64,000 nucleotides of DNA from positions 1 through 64,000 of the forward strand of contig JAHYIY010000001.1 of assembly GCA_019429255.1 (NCBI GenBank), given 5' to 3'. The translations under genes and the position numbers were made by a program. Shown one piece after another: positions 9,264-17,209 of the stretch. Origin of the DNA: Desulfuromonadales bacterium. Its GTDB lineage: Bacteria > Desulfobacterota > Desulfuromonadia > Desulfuromonadales > Geopsychrobacteraceae. Under the pieces are notes generated by a model. That model made no database searches and was not told where the DNA came from. It was given only the letters and a program-made list of their open reading frames with translations. The stretch's first letter is position 1; the number at the start of each line of letters is the position of its first letter.

Positions 9264-11694
9264 GGTCGCCTCTCTCGCCCGGGCCTTCCTCGCCTTTGCC
9301 AAACTTACTCATATTGTCGGCAAAAGTCCGCAGCCGCCGCAAGACCAGCTCGTTGACCGAATCTGCGGGATACCGCCGCTGCTCATCCGCTTCGCCCGCG
9401 GGCCGGCCGGTAAGAAGTTCGATGCCCTGGTCGATGTTTTCAATCGGATACACATGAAACTCCTGGTGCGCAATGGCCTCCACCACATCTTTGCGAAGCA
9501 TCAGGTGCTTGACGTTGGTCGCCGGGATCAGCACCCCCTGGCTACCGGTCAGACCCCGGTGACGGCAAACATCGAAAAACCCCTCGATCTTTTCGTTGAC
9601 CCCGCCGATAGCCTGAACCCGGCCATACTGATCCACCGAACCGGTAACGGCAAACTGCTGCTTGATCGGCACTTCGGCAATGGCCGACAGCAGCGCGTAC
9701 AGTTCCGCCGAAGAGGCGCTGTCACCTTCCACCCCGCCATAGGACTGCTCGAAAACCAGCGAGGCGCTGAGGGAAAGCGGCATTTCGGTACCGTAACGAG
9801 CGCCCAGGAAACCGGACAAAATCAGGACTCCCTTGGAATGGATCGGTCCGCCCAGTTTGGTCTCCCGTTCAATATCGATCACCTCACCCTTACCCATGTA
9901 CACCTGGGCGCTGATCCGGGAAGGCTTGCCGAAGGCAAAATCTCCCAGCATCATGACGGCCAGACCGTTGACCTGCCCGACTCGGGATCCCTCCGTCTCA
10001 ATGCGCAGAGTGCCGCGCTGGATCTCTTCCTGAATCCGCTGACGCAGGCGATCGGAGCGGAAAACCTTGGAATCAATGGATTTTTGCACATCACCGGCGC
10101 GCACTGTTTCATGCTTGTGCTGCCGGGCCCAGTAGTCGGCTTCCAGCATCAGGTCTTTGATGTCACGGATGCGGATATTGAGCCGTTCACTGTCTCTCAT
10201 CATCCGCGAACTCTGTTCGATGAGCCTCCCGACGGCGCTTTTGTCGAAATGGAGCAGTTTCTGTTTAGCCACGATATTGCCCAGCAGCCGGACATAGAGC
10301 TCTTGATTTTCCCCGTTTCTCTCAATCTGGACATCAAAATCAGCCGCGACCTTGAAGATCTGGGGAAATTCCGGGTCGAACCGCTGGAGCAGATAATAGA
10401 GCATCGGCTCACCGATGATGATGACCTTAACCTTTAAGGGGATCGGTTCCGGTTCGAGCATGACCGTGCTGAGCAGGCTGTACATCTCAGCCAGCGACTC
10501 AATCTTAATGCAATTGGACTGTAGAGCCCGCTTCAATCCGTCCCAGGCACCGGGATGGGTGAGGATCTTGCGGGCGTCAATGATCAGGGCTCCGCCGTTG
10601 GCCCGGTGCAGCGCGCCGGCTTTGATCAGGGTAAAATCAGTAACCAGGGCTCCCATCATCGATATGTGTTCAACCTTACCCACCAGGTTGGCATAGGTGG
10701 GGTTGTCTTCAAATACTATCGGAGCGGCGTTCAGCTTGCTGTTGTCAACCACCAGGTTGACCTTGTAACGCCTTATAGCCGGCGAGTCCATGTCGGTCTC
10801 CTCGCCGCTGGGAAGGGATGATTGTTGCTGATCCTCGGTGAGAAATGCCGGAAGGTTGTCCATAATATCTTTTTTCACCACATCCAGGTGGGCGGGGATA
10901 CCCGCTATCTCGGCATATTCGGCTTTTACCCCGGCAACCAGTTGGGTAAGGGATTTTTCGGTGATCTCCTTGTTGAGGGTCGCCATTTTTTCCTGAATTT
11001 CCTTTTGCCATTGCGGGATTTTTTCCAGAATTTTCTGGGAATCGGCCTGGAGCCCCGCCATTTCCTTTTCATAATTCTGCAGCGTTTCTTTCGGCAATTG
11101 CTTGAATTCATCCGGCGACATGACATCACCATCCTTATCGAGGGGCGCGAAGGCCAGTCCCCCGGGAGTCCGCAGCAAAGCCAGTCCCTTTTTCGTGGCC
11201 CTGTCGCTGATCTCTTTGAAGGCCTTTTGCTGTCTCTCTTTAACCTCTTCTCCGATCGCCTGGACCTGGTGCTGGTATTCTTCACTTTCAAAGCTCGCCT
11301 TAAGGGCGCTTCTGGCATCCTTGATCATCTTTGCCAGATCTTTGGTGAACCGGATACCTTTTCCCGCCGGCAACTGCAGCTTTTTCGGCCGGGACTGATC
11401 GTCGAAATTGTTGACATAACACCAGTCATCGGGGGGAGAAAGCTTCTTCAACTGGCCTTCGAGTACCTGGGCGGCCATGGTGTGGCGACCCGTTCCGGAT
11501 TGCCCCAGGACAAAAATATTATAACCCTGGTGTTCCATGCCGGTGCCAAAGCGCAGAGATTCCACCGCCCGGGGCTGGCCCAGGGCTTCACTCAGTTCTT
11601 TGATCGGCTCCAGATCTGCCGTCGTTTCAAACTTCAATTGTTCCAGGTTACATGCCCGGAAAACTTGATCCGCCTCCAGTCGGTTTACTGGCAT
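9253..11694 (-). CDS. Lon-like ATP-dependent protease (AAA_32/LonC type)
   Basis: The 813-residue protein has an AAA+ region whose P-loop reads GQSGTGRHT (about residue 64), with Arg where most ATPases have Lys. It is interrupted by a long coiled insert (about 125-270), and is followed by a C-terminal Lon protease domain. The catalytic dyad is visible as Ser in GDSASSAELYALLSA and Lys in GGVNEKIEGFFDVC. These are family features of the YcbZ-like Lon relatives of unclear substrate. ATG 11694 follows GGGAG; a GTG lies one codon upstream. It overlaps the Usp gene by 11 bp. Confidence 0.88.
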   Translation of the reverse strand: MPVNRLEADQVFRACNLEQLKFETTADLEPIKELSEALGQPRAVESLRFGTGMEHQGYNIFVLGQSGTGRHTMAAQVLEGQLKKLSPPDDWCYVNNFDDQSRPKKLQLPAGKGIRFTKDLAKMIKDARSALKASFESEEYQHQVQAIGEEVKERQQKAFKEISDRATKKGLALLRTPGGLAFAPLDKDGDVMSPDEFKQLPKETLQNYEKEMAGLQADSQKILEKIPQWQKEIQEKMATLNKEITEKSLTQLVAGVKAEYAEIAGIPAHLDVVKKDIMDNLPAFLTEDQQQSSLPSGEETDMDSPAIRRYKVNLVVDNSKLNAAPIVFEDNPTYANLVGKVEHISMMGALVTDFTLIKAGALHRANGGALIIDARKILTHPGAWDGLKRALQSNCIKIESLAEMYSLLSTVMLEPEPIPLKVKVIIIGEPMLYYLLQRFDPEFPQIFKVAADFDVQIERNGENQELYVRLLGNIVAKQKLLHFDKSAVGRLIEQSSRMMRDSERLNIRIRDIKDLMLEADYWARQHKHETVRAGDVQKSIDSKVFRSDRLRQRIQEEIQRGTLRIETEGSRVGQVNGLAVMMLGDFAFGKPSRISAQVYMGKGEVIDIERETKLGGPIHSKGVLILSGFLGARYGTEMPLSLSASLVFEQSYGGVEGDSASSAELYALLSAIAEVPIKQQFAVTGSVDQYGRVQAIGGVNEKIEGFFDVCRHRGLTGSQGVLIPATNVKHLMLRKDVVEAIAHQEFHVYPIENIDQGIELLTGRPAGEADEQRRYPADSVNELVLRRLRTFADNMSKFGKGEEGPGERGDRDS

Positions 11695-11923
11695 CACCCA
11701 TCTCCCTGTGTTGTTTGATCTCTGCTGCCGAATGGCTAAAAGTCAATCGGCCGGAAAATCTGACCGCATCAACCTCTCGCGACGCCACGAACAGTGGCCG
11801 CCTTGGCGCTTTTGGCACTGTCCGCCCTAATCAGCATCACCCGCCCAGATAAAGATGGCGGCGGTTAGCGCCGATCCCATCAGACAATCCCACAGAACAG
11901 TATCGCCGATAGGATGAAAAGCG
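11695..11923. other. intergenic stretch with no recognised feature
   Basis: I see no gene, RNA or clear terminator between the Lon-like gene start and the first MITE copy. The last eight bases (11916-11923, GAAAAGCG) are the left target-site duplication of that MITE. Confidence 0.5.
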
Positions 11924-12078
11924 GTAACTATTCACTGCTGTCCTTGCGCAGGGTCGGGGTTCCTGTGGCAAGGGTGTTTGTCGCCATGGATGGCGACAAC
12001 AAGCGATCATGGATGACCCAACGGGAAACAATCGCGCCCCTTGACATAGGATCCGAAGAGCCGGTGCTGAACAGATAC
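11924..12078. mobile_element. MITE copy 1 (IS66-like termini)
   Basis: A 155-bp non-coding element. The left end is GTAACTATTCACTGC and the right end GGTGCTGAACAGATAC, imperfectly inverted. It is flanked by an exact 8-bp duplication GAAAAGCG (11916-11923 and 12079-12086). Inside is a 10-bp perfect palindrome (TTGTCGCCAT / ATGGCGACAA) and a second one around ATCATGGATGA. GTAA termini with 8-bp duplications are the mark of IS66-family transposition; no transposase is encoded. Copies 2-4 are at 23257, 26701 and 47403, all in the same orientation. Confidence 0.88.
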
Positions 12079-12171
12079 GAAAAGCGTACACATACTTGCC
12101 ATTTGTCTCTACGTTGCCTGATGCAAGTATACCATTGGCGGTTGCGGGGTTCGTACCACTGAGGCAAATTT

Positions 12172-12528
12172 TCAGTAAAGCGAAGTTAAAACGGGCGTGC
12201 ACATCATGGTCGTATTGACATCCTTATGCCCCCATAATTCCTGGGTTGTTCGAATGCTGCAACCCGACTCCAACCAGTGGGTGGCAAAACAATGGCGAAC
12301 AGTGTGGCAACCGGCTCGTTTGACCATCCCCGGGCTTTGTCCTTTTCTTCTGCCGAAATTCAAGGCGGGAAAGACCAGCACAGCAGGATGACAGCGCAAT
12401 GCCCGGGCATTGCGGCTGCAGAAAATATCTTTCTGTTCATTCCCTCGTGCCGTGACATGATAAAAAGCTCCGGGACATTCAATTGTCAGCGGCCACGTCA
12501 TTCCCTGTTCTGGCGCTAACAGCAACAC
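12172..12528 (-). pseudogene. chimeric remnant: REP-type transposase N-terminus joined to integron-integrase C-terminus
   Basis: The reading frame begins with a fragment like the N-terminus of Y1/REP-associated transposases ([20 protein letters not shown], 12501 down to about 12405). It then switches to the C-terminal end of a tyrosine recombinase of the IntI type: [20 protein letters not shown], then [15 protein letters not shown]. The conserved HxxRH and GH residues remain, but the tyrosine expected in MIYTHVL is Cys in MMCTPVL. Both parts are truncated and the join is abrupt, so the frame is most likely a fusion of two decayed genes rather than a working protein. Confidence 0.75.
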
Positions 12529-12594
12529 CCTGTCCCCTTTATGACAAAAAGTCTGTCATTGTTGAGACCTGCCTCCTCTCTGTTTCGTAAAATA

Positions 12595-12603
12595 TGTTAG
12601 AAT
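12595..12603 (+). promoter_or_regulatory. extended -10 promoter for the CxxC miniprotein gene
   Basis: TGTTAGAAT gives an extended -10 (TGn plus TAGAAT, five of six matches to consensus). There is no clear -35, which extended -10 promoters can lack. An inverted repeat ATGACA...TGTCAT lies at 12541-12559. The predicted start near 12610 leaves about 90 bases of leader before the ATG at 12699. Confidence 0.4.
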
Positions 12604-12698
12604 GGGAGGGTAATCAGCAGTTGAAATCCGGACGTATTCTGCCGGTGGCCGCGTCAGCCCGGCATCACGTCCGCCAACCATCAGAAAGGAGTGTCATC

Positions 12699-12905
12699 AT
12701 GACGGATCAATTTTCCAAAGCCACTAAAGAGTCCGGTGAAAAATCAGCATTTGTCTGTGTCAGTTGTGGCCACCACAATATTCCTGACAGTGGTAAGAAA
12801 ACAGCCAAGCCGATGAGTCAGGTCAAAGACAGTTATTCGGAAGCGATCAAGGAATCCGGCGAAAAATCGGCTTTTGTCTGTGAAGGCTGCGGCCACGCCC
12901 AGTAA
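12699..12905 (+). CDS. 68-residue protein with two CxxCGH repeats
   Basis: I do not recognise the family. The protein is an internal duplication: a 20-residue unit ending SGEKSAFVCVSCGH is repeated about 45 residues later as SGEKSAFVCEGCGH, each preceded by a KE/AIKE segment. Each unit has one CxxC pair, so two units could form one zinc ribbon, or two protomers could share a metal. The DNA of the repeats is also similar. ATG 12699 follows AGAAAGGAG. The gene lies alone between mobile-element remnants. There is no signal peptide, so it is probably cytosolic. Confidence 0.72.
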   Translation: MTDQFSKATKESGEKSAFVCVSCGHHNIPDSGKKTAKPMSQVKDSYSEAIKESGEKSAFVCEGCGHAQ

Positions 12906-12957
12906 ACCGCAGGCGACTGATCCTGGTTGACCTGCAACAAAACAACCAGTGCTTAGC

Positions 12958-13251
12958 TCAATGCACGGGGGCCTGTCCGGGGCCAATCCGGCCGACCAGG
13001 CTCAGATCACAGCCGCAAGCAATCGCCGAGCCGAACAAGGCCAGGCAACCAAGCGACAGCAGACAGGATGAGGTCAACTCGATGTTAAAAGGCGTCCCGC
13101 TGAATGCCGCCACAACCAGCATGCACAACCTGCCATAGGCCATACCGATGGTGTTGGTTTGCACCACCGGTAGTCCGTGCTGCTGATTGCGCGCCGAAAC
13201 ACCCGGCGACCCCAATAGAGAACGGATTGAGGAAGTGTCCGCCGCCGGCAA
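12958..13251 (-). pseudogene. remnant of an EamA/DMT-family transporter
   Basis: From about 13197 the translation matches the late part of EamA transporters: SARNQQHGLPVVQTNTIGM, then GCLALFGSAIACGCDLSLVG and RIGPGQA. Intact family members have about 280-300 residues and ten helices; only about 75 residues and two helices remain, with no upstream half in any nearby frame. It ends prematurely after the RIGP motif. The upstream part of the frame (PAADTSSIRSLLGSPG) is unrelated. I read it as a decayed fragment. Confidence 0.7.
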
Positions 13252-13347
13252 CTCGCTAAATCCCCTGGCGAGCGCAGCGAGAAGGGGCGCCTGCCGTCTT
13301 CAGCCTCGCAGAAAATTGCACTGCCCGATGCGCACCACAAGTCGCCC

Positions 13348-14484
13348 CTACCTCTCCACCCCTTTCAACCGCATTATCCGCCGATAGGACTCATCAATCC
13401 GGCGTTCGGAAATGACTCCGGTTGCTACCAGATCCCGGATGATATTCACCACCCTGGGCACGATCTCCGGATCGTAATCGAGGTTGTTGCCGAACAGCAG
13501 GATATCTACTCCAGCCTCAAGGGCAAGCTGCACCGCTTGTTCGAGACCATAATGCTCGCTGATCGCGCCCATCTGCAGATCGTCGGAAAACACCACGCCG
13601 GCAAACCCTAATTGCCCCCGCAACAAGCCCGTGATGGTGGAGTGTGACAGGGTCGCCGGATGATCAGCATCGAGATTGGCATTGAAGACATGGGCGGTCA
13701 TCAGCGCCTGCACTTCCCCCGTTTCCAGCAGTTTGGTGTATGGCACCAGTTCGCGTTCTGTCCAGCAATTGGTCACATCGACAAAACCCAGATGAGAATC
13801 GCTGTGCGAACTGCCGTGACCGGGGAAATGCTTGATGACGGCCACCACACCCTGAGCTTTATGGGCCTGGATGACCTCACGCGCATGGTGGATCACCTTG
13901 TCAGGCTGTGCTGAAAAACAGCGCTCAAGACGGGCAATCACCGGATTGTCGGGGTTGACACACAGATCCACCACCGGCGCGAAATTGACGTTGATTCCCA
14001 GTTCAGCCAGGGTAGCGGCGATCTCCGCACTCGCACTATAAGTCGCCTGCGGATCGTCCAGCCGCCCCAGCTCGGCGTGAGACACCGTCCGGGAAAAACC
14101 GTACTCCGGCTTCAAACGGGCAACTCGTCCGCCTTCCTGATCAACAGCAACCAACAGTGGTGATATCGCAGCCTGCTGTAAAGCTGCAATCAGATTTTTA
14201 AGTTGCTGCGGCGAGGTGATATTACGCCCGGGCTGGCGGGTCAGAACATCGTAATCGAAGAGAATGACCCCGCCGAGATGGTGCCGGCGGATATCACGCA
14301 GGATGACATAGCCATCATTCAGCGCTGTTCCCCGAAATCCGACCATCAGCATCTGGCCTATTTTGTTATTCAATGACTCATTTGCCGCCGATTTGCCGGC
14401 AGCAACGGCGGTAGCACTAAAGAACAGAGAACAACACAGGACCAGGATCACCGGGATATTTCTCTGAACGCAACGTACCGCCAT
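13348..14484 (-). CDS. nagZ: beta-N-acetylhexosaminidase (glycoside hydrolase family 3)
   Basis: This enzyme removes N-acetylglucosamine from muropeptides during peptidoglycan recycling. The 378-residue product carries the family signature KHFPGHGSSHSDSH, the acidic nucleophile region FSDDLQMGAI, and the substrate loop DQEGGRVARL. ATG 14484 gives a clean signal peptide (hydrophobic VILVLCCSLFFSATAVAAG), so it appears exported. Many NagZ proteins are cytosolic; a secreted form is usual in some delta-proteobacteria and Gram-positives. An in-frame ATG at 14508 overlaps the cupin stop. It follows the cupin gene, probably in one transcript. Confidence 0.88.
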   Translation of the reverse strand: MAVRCVQRNIPVILVLCCSLFFSATAVAAGKSAANESLNNKIGQMLMVGFRGTALNDGYVILRDIRRHHLGGVILFDYDVLTRQPGRNITSPQQLKNLIAALQQAAISPLLVAVDQEGGRVARLKPEYGFSRTVSHAELGRLDDPQATYSASAEIAATLAELGINVNFAPVVDLCVNPDNPVIARLERCFSAQPDKVIHHAREVIQAHKAQGVVAVIKHFPGHGSSHSDSHLGFVDVTNCWTERELVPYTKLLETGEVQALMTAHVFNANLDADHPATLSHSTITGLLRGQLGFAGVVFSDDLQMGAISEHYGLEQAVQLALEAGVDILLFGNNLDYDPEIVPRVVNIIRDLVATGVISERRIDESYRRIMRLKGVER

Positions 14485-14494
14485 GCCCCCTGTC

Positions 14495-14827
14495 CTACCC
14501 CTGCTCATGATAAAAAACCGCCAGCCAGATGCAATCTTCGTCGCTGCTGGTTCGCACAACCCGATGTTTACGCTGCGCCGGAATCAGCAGGTAATCCCCC
14601 GCCTGCAGGCACAGATGTTCTTCAGGATCCAGCAATTCAAGTTCCGCCTTTCCCTGTAACAGCAGAACGAACTCGTGCTGCTGTTGATCGTACCAGAAAC
14701 CTGGTGGCGAAGCGTGGCCACGCGAGACAATCCGCTCAAAACGCACCACACCGCTGTCGGCCAGAACATCGATCAATTCTTCCGGCAAGTGAGCGGGAAT
14801 CGATGCAAAGAAATTGCTGGAGATCAT
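14495..14827 (-). CDS. single-domain cupin protein
   Basis: The 110-residue protein has one cupin beta-barrel. Motif 1 reads DQQQHEFVLLLQGKAELEL and motif 2 GDYLLIPAQRKHRV, giving His, Glu and His as likely metal ligands. Cupins of this form (similar to those annotated as phosphoribosylaminoimidazole-like or cytoplasmic metal-binding cupins) have diverse functions and the substrate cannot be told. It sits 15 bases after ilvD and overlaps the possible early start of nagZ. Confidence 0.75.
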   Translation of the reverse strand: MISSNFFASIPAHLPEELIDVLADSGVVRFERIVSRGHASPPGFWYDQQQHEFVLLLQGKAELELLDPEEHLCLQAGDYLLIPAQRKHRVVRTSSDEDCIWLAVFYHEQG

Positions 14828-14842
14828 GACAGGCGGCGGCCG

Positions 14843-16546
14843 TTACGAGGTCACAGCACCGCTTGAGGCCGATGATACCAGCCGTGCGTACTTGGCCAGG
14901 ACTCCACGCTGGATCTTCTGGACAGGAGCCTGCCAGCCGTGACGACGCTGGGCCAGCAGCGCATCATCCACGAGCAGGTTAAGGGCCTCATGATCCAGAT
15001 CGATTTCAATCTGATCCCCCTCCTCCACCAGCGCCAGGGGGCCACCAACCTGGGCTTCGGGACAGATATGGCCGATCATGATGCCGTGGGTACCACCGGA
15101 GAAGCGTCCGTCAGTGAGCAGGGCAACCGTATCTCCGAGCCCGGCGCCCATCAGCGCCGCCGAAGGCGATAACATCTCCCGCATGCCGGGACCACCTTGC
15201 GGGCCTTCATAACGGATCACGACAATATCGCCCGGGTTGATGCGATTGGCCAGAATTGCGCTCATGGCCTCCTCTTCGCGCTCAAATACCCGCGCCGGGC
15301 CACGCATGGTGGTTAAATCCTTACCGCTCTGCTTGAGGACACAACCTTCCGGAGCCAGATTGCCGAACAGCATGCGAATGTGCTTGCCGGCAGCCGCATA
15401 GGGACTGGCAACCGGGAAAACCACATCCTGTCCGGCGGGCAGATCAGGAGCGTTGGCCAGATTTTCAGCCACGGTTTTTCCCGTCACCGTCAGACAGTCG
15501 CCGTGCAGCAAACCGGCAGCAAGCAGGTGCTTCATCACCATAGGGACGCCGCCCAAGGGATGCAAATCGTTCATCAGATAGCGCCCATAGGGTTTGAAGT
15601 TGCCGAGCAGCGGCACCCCGGCGGTAAAATCGGCCATCTCCTTCAGGGTCAAAGGCACCTCAGCCTCGCGCGCGATAGCCAGCAGATGCAATACCGCGTT
15701 GGTCGATCCTCCCAGCGCCCACACCAAGGTCAAGGCATTTTCGAAGGCTTGGCGGGTCATGATCTGCCGCGCGCTAACGCCGCGTTTGAGCAATGTCATC
15801 AGGGTTGCAGCACTGCGCCGCAAATCACCCTGCTTATCCGGTGACGGCTGATTATCCGGATCCACTGCCATATTCGACGAACCTCCGGGAACGCTCATCC
15901 CCAGGGCTTCAATCGCCGCAGCCATGGTATTAGCGGTATACATGCCACCACAGGACCCGGCACCGGGACAGGCATGACATTCGATCTGACATAGCTCATC
16001 AGCGTCGATTTTGCCGGCGCTGTAGGCACCGATCCCTTCAAAGGCACTGACGATATTCAGATCCCTTCCGCCATGATGACCAGGGCGGATACTACCACCG
16101 TAGAGGGTCAATCCGATCAGATCATTGCGGGCAATCGGCATCAGTGCCGCCGGGATGGTCTTGTCACAACCGGACAGGGTCACCACCGCGTCCACCTGAT
16201 AACCTTCGGTCATCAACTCAATGGCATCAGCAATCACTTCGCGGCTGACCAGCGAATATTTCATCGCTTCAGTGCCCATGGAGATACCATCGGATACTAC
16301 CGGTGTGCCGAAGACAATGACCTTGGCCCCGACCGCTTCCAATTCAGCCTGGAGCAGATCCCCAAGAACACGGATATGGTCGTTACAGGGGGTACCGTTG
16401 GTATAGGGAACCGCCAGCGCCACCAACGGCTTGGCGAAATCCTCGTCGCTAAAACGCACCGCCCGCAGCATGGTGCGCGCCGCTGTTCGTTCTACCCAGT
16501 TACTGCCGCCGGGATCGCCGGTAATTGTTGCGCTGCGTCGTTTCAT
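14843..16546 (-). CDS. ilvD: dihydroxy-acid dehydratase
   Basis: IlvD dehydrates dihydroxyisovalerate and dihydroxymethylvalerate in valine, isoleucine and leucine synthesis, using an Fe-S cluster. The 567-residue product contains GCDKTIPA and [19 protein letters not shown] with the cluster cysteines, and the C-terminal [15 protein letters not shown] motif. ATG 16546 follows AAGGAG. The ilvB and ilvN genes lie directly upstream on the same strand, but an intrinsic terminator stands between ilvN and ilvD just before the ribosome binding site. Confidence 0.95.
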   Translation of the reverse strand: MKRRSATITGDPGGSNWVERTAARTMLRAVRFSDEDFAKPLVALAVPYTNGTPCNDHIRVLGDLLQAELEAVGAKVIVFGTPVVSDGISMGTEAMKYSLVSREVIADAIELMTEGYQVDAVVTLSGCDKTIPAALMPIARNDLIGLTLYGGSIRPGHHGGRDLNIVSAFEGIGAYSAGKIDADELCQIECHACPGAGSCGGMYTANTMAAAIEALGMSVPGGSSNMAVDPDNQPSPDKQGDLRRSAATLMTLLKRGVSARQIMTRQAFENALTLVWALGGSTNAVLHLLAIAREAEVPLTLKEMADFTAGVPLLGNFKPYGRYLMNDLHPLGGVPMVMKHLLAAGLLHGDCLTVTGKTVAENLANAPDLPAGQDVVFPVASPYAAAGKHIRMLFGNLAPEGCVLKQSGKDLTTMRGPARVFEREEEAMSAILANRINPGDIVVIRYEGPQGGPGMREMLSPSAALMGAGLGDTVALLTDGRFSGGTHGIMIGHICPEAQVGGPLALVEEGDQIEIDLDHEALNLLVDDALLAQRRHGWQAPVQKIQRGVLAKYARLVSSASSGAVTS

Positions 16547-16562
16547 GATTTCTCCTTCCAGC

Positions 16563-16610
16563 AAAAAAAATCGGGGTGCAGCACCGCCATTGATCAGCAC
16601 CACACCCCGA
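16563..16610 (-). terminator. terminator or attenuator abutting ilvD
   Basis: On the minus strand the arms TCGGGGTG and CACCCCGA enclose about 24 bases and are followed by eight T residues. The T-run ends only 16 bases before the ilvD start codon, next to its ribosome binding site. It can end ilvBN transcripts or attenuate ilvD. The loop region in the ilvD frame encodes Val-Leu-Ile codons after a GTG, which may be chance. Confidence 0.72.
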
Positions 16611-16633
16611 CATCATAACACAATCAAACATCT

Positions 16634-16741
16634 GTGAGCTGTGAACAGTGAGCGGTGAGCAGTGAACTTCAATTGCTTACTTCCCACTTCCCACTACCCA
16701 CTCCCCACTACCTATTTCCCACTCCCTACCCCTACCCCCTA
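16634..16741. repeat. low-complexity C-rich and GTGA repeats
   Basis: Short imperfect units (GAGCTGTGAACAGTGAGCGG, then many CCCACT/CCCTAC units) fill the space between ilvN and ilvD. Such simple repeats vary in copy number between strains. The last bases overlap the ilvN stop. Confidence 0.6.
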
Positions 16742-17209
16742 CTTCTCCATCGCCGTGACCCCGGTACGGGCAATCTCAACGATATGCCCCTGACCAACCT
16801 CATCCAGAAAGGCATCGATGCGCCTGGTTGAGCCGGCAACCTGAAGAATGTGAATGTCGTCACTTTTTTGTTCGAGAATCTCGAAGTTGTAGCGGCCGTG
16901 AAAGGTTTCGAGCACCGACGCTTCAATCTCCAGCTTTACAATCGCCACCTCACGCCAATAGCTATGATCGGTATCCAGTTCTTTCACCGAGATGACTTCG
17001 GTAAATTTTTCCAATTGACAGACCACCTGGTCAACCCTGTCCTGATCGCTTTCGCGCAAGGTGATGGTCATGCGACTGACGCCGGGGATGCGCGAGCGAC
17101 AAACGGTCAGGGTATCGACGTTGTACATTTTTTTGCGGATCAACATCGAGATCTTGTTGAGAACCCCGGGGTGATCGAGGGTGAAAGCAAGTATGGCACG
17201 CCTTTTCAT
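16739..17209 (-). CDS. ilvN: acetolactate synthase small (regulatory) subunit
   Basis: The regulatory subunit binds valine for feedback control and activates IlvB. The 156-residue protein has an ACT domain at 1-80 (AILAFTLDHPGVLNKISMLI) and the ALS small-subunit C-terminal domain. ATG 17209 overlaps the ilvB stop in ATGA and follows AAGGAG inside ilvB, so translation is coupled. Confidence 0.93.
   Translation of the reverse strand: MKRRAILAFTLDHPGVLNKISMLIRKKMYNVDTLTVCRSRIPGVSRMTITLRESDQDRVDQVVCQLEKFTEVISVKELDTDHSYWREVAIVKLEIEASVLETFHGRYNFEILEQKSDDIHILQVAGSTRRIDAFLDEVGQGHIVEIARTGVTAMEK

Noticed and set aside
9250-10437. 395-codon open frame antisense to the Lon-like gene
   Set aside because: It lies wholly within the protease gene, whose catalytic motifs are intact on the other strand; no family features.
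16634-16741. Possible CRISPR-like array of CCCACT units
   Set aside because: Units are 6-8 bases, irregular and without spacers; simple low-complexity repeat. No CRISPR array or cas gene is seen in the window.
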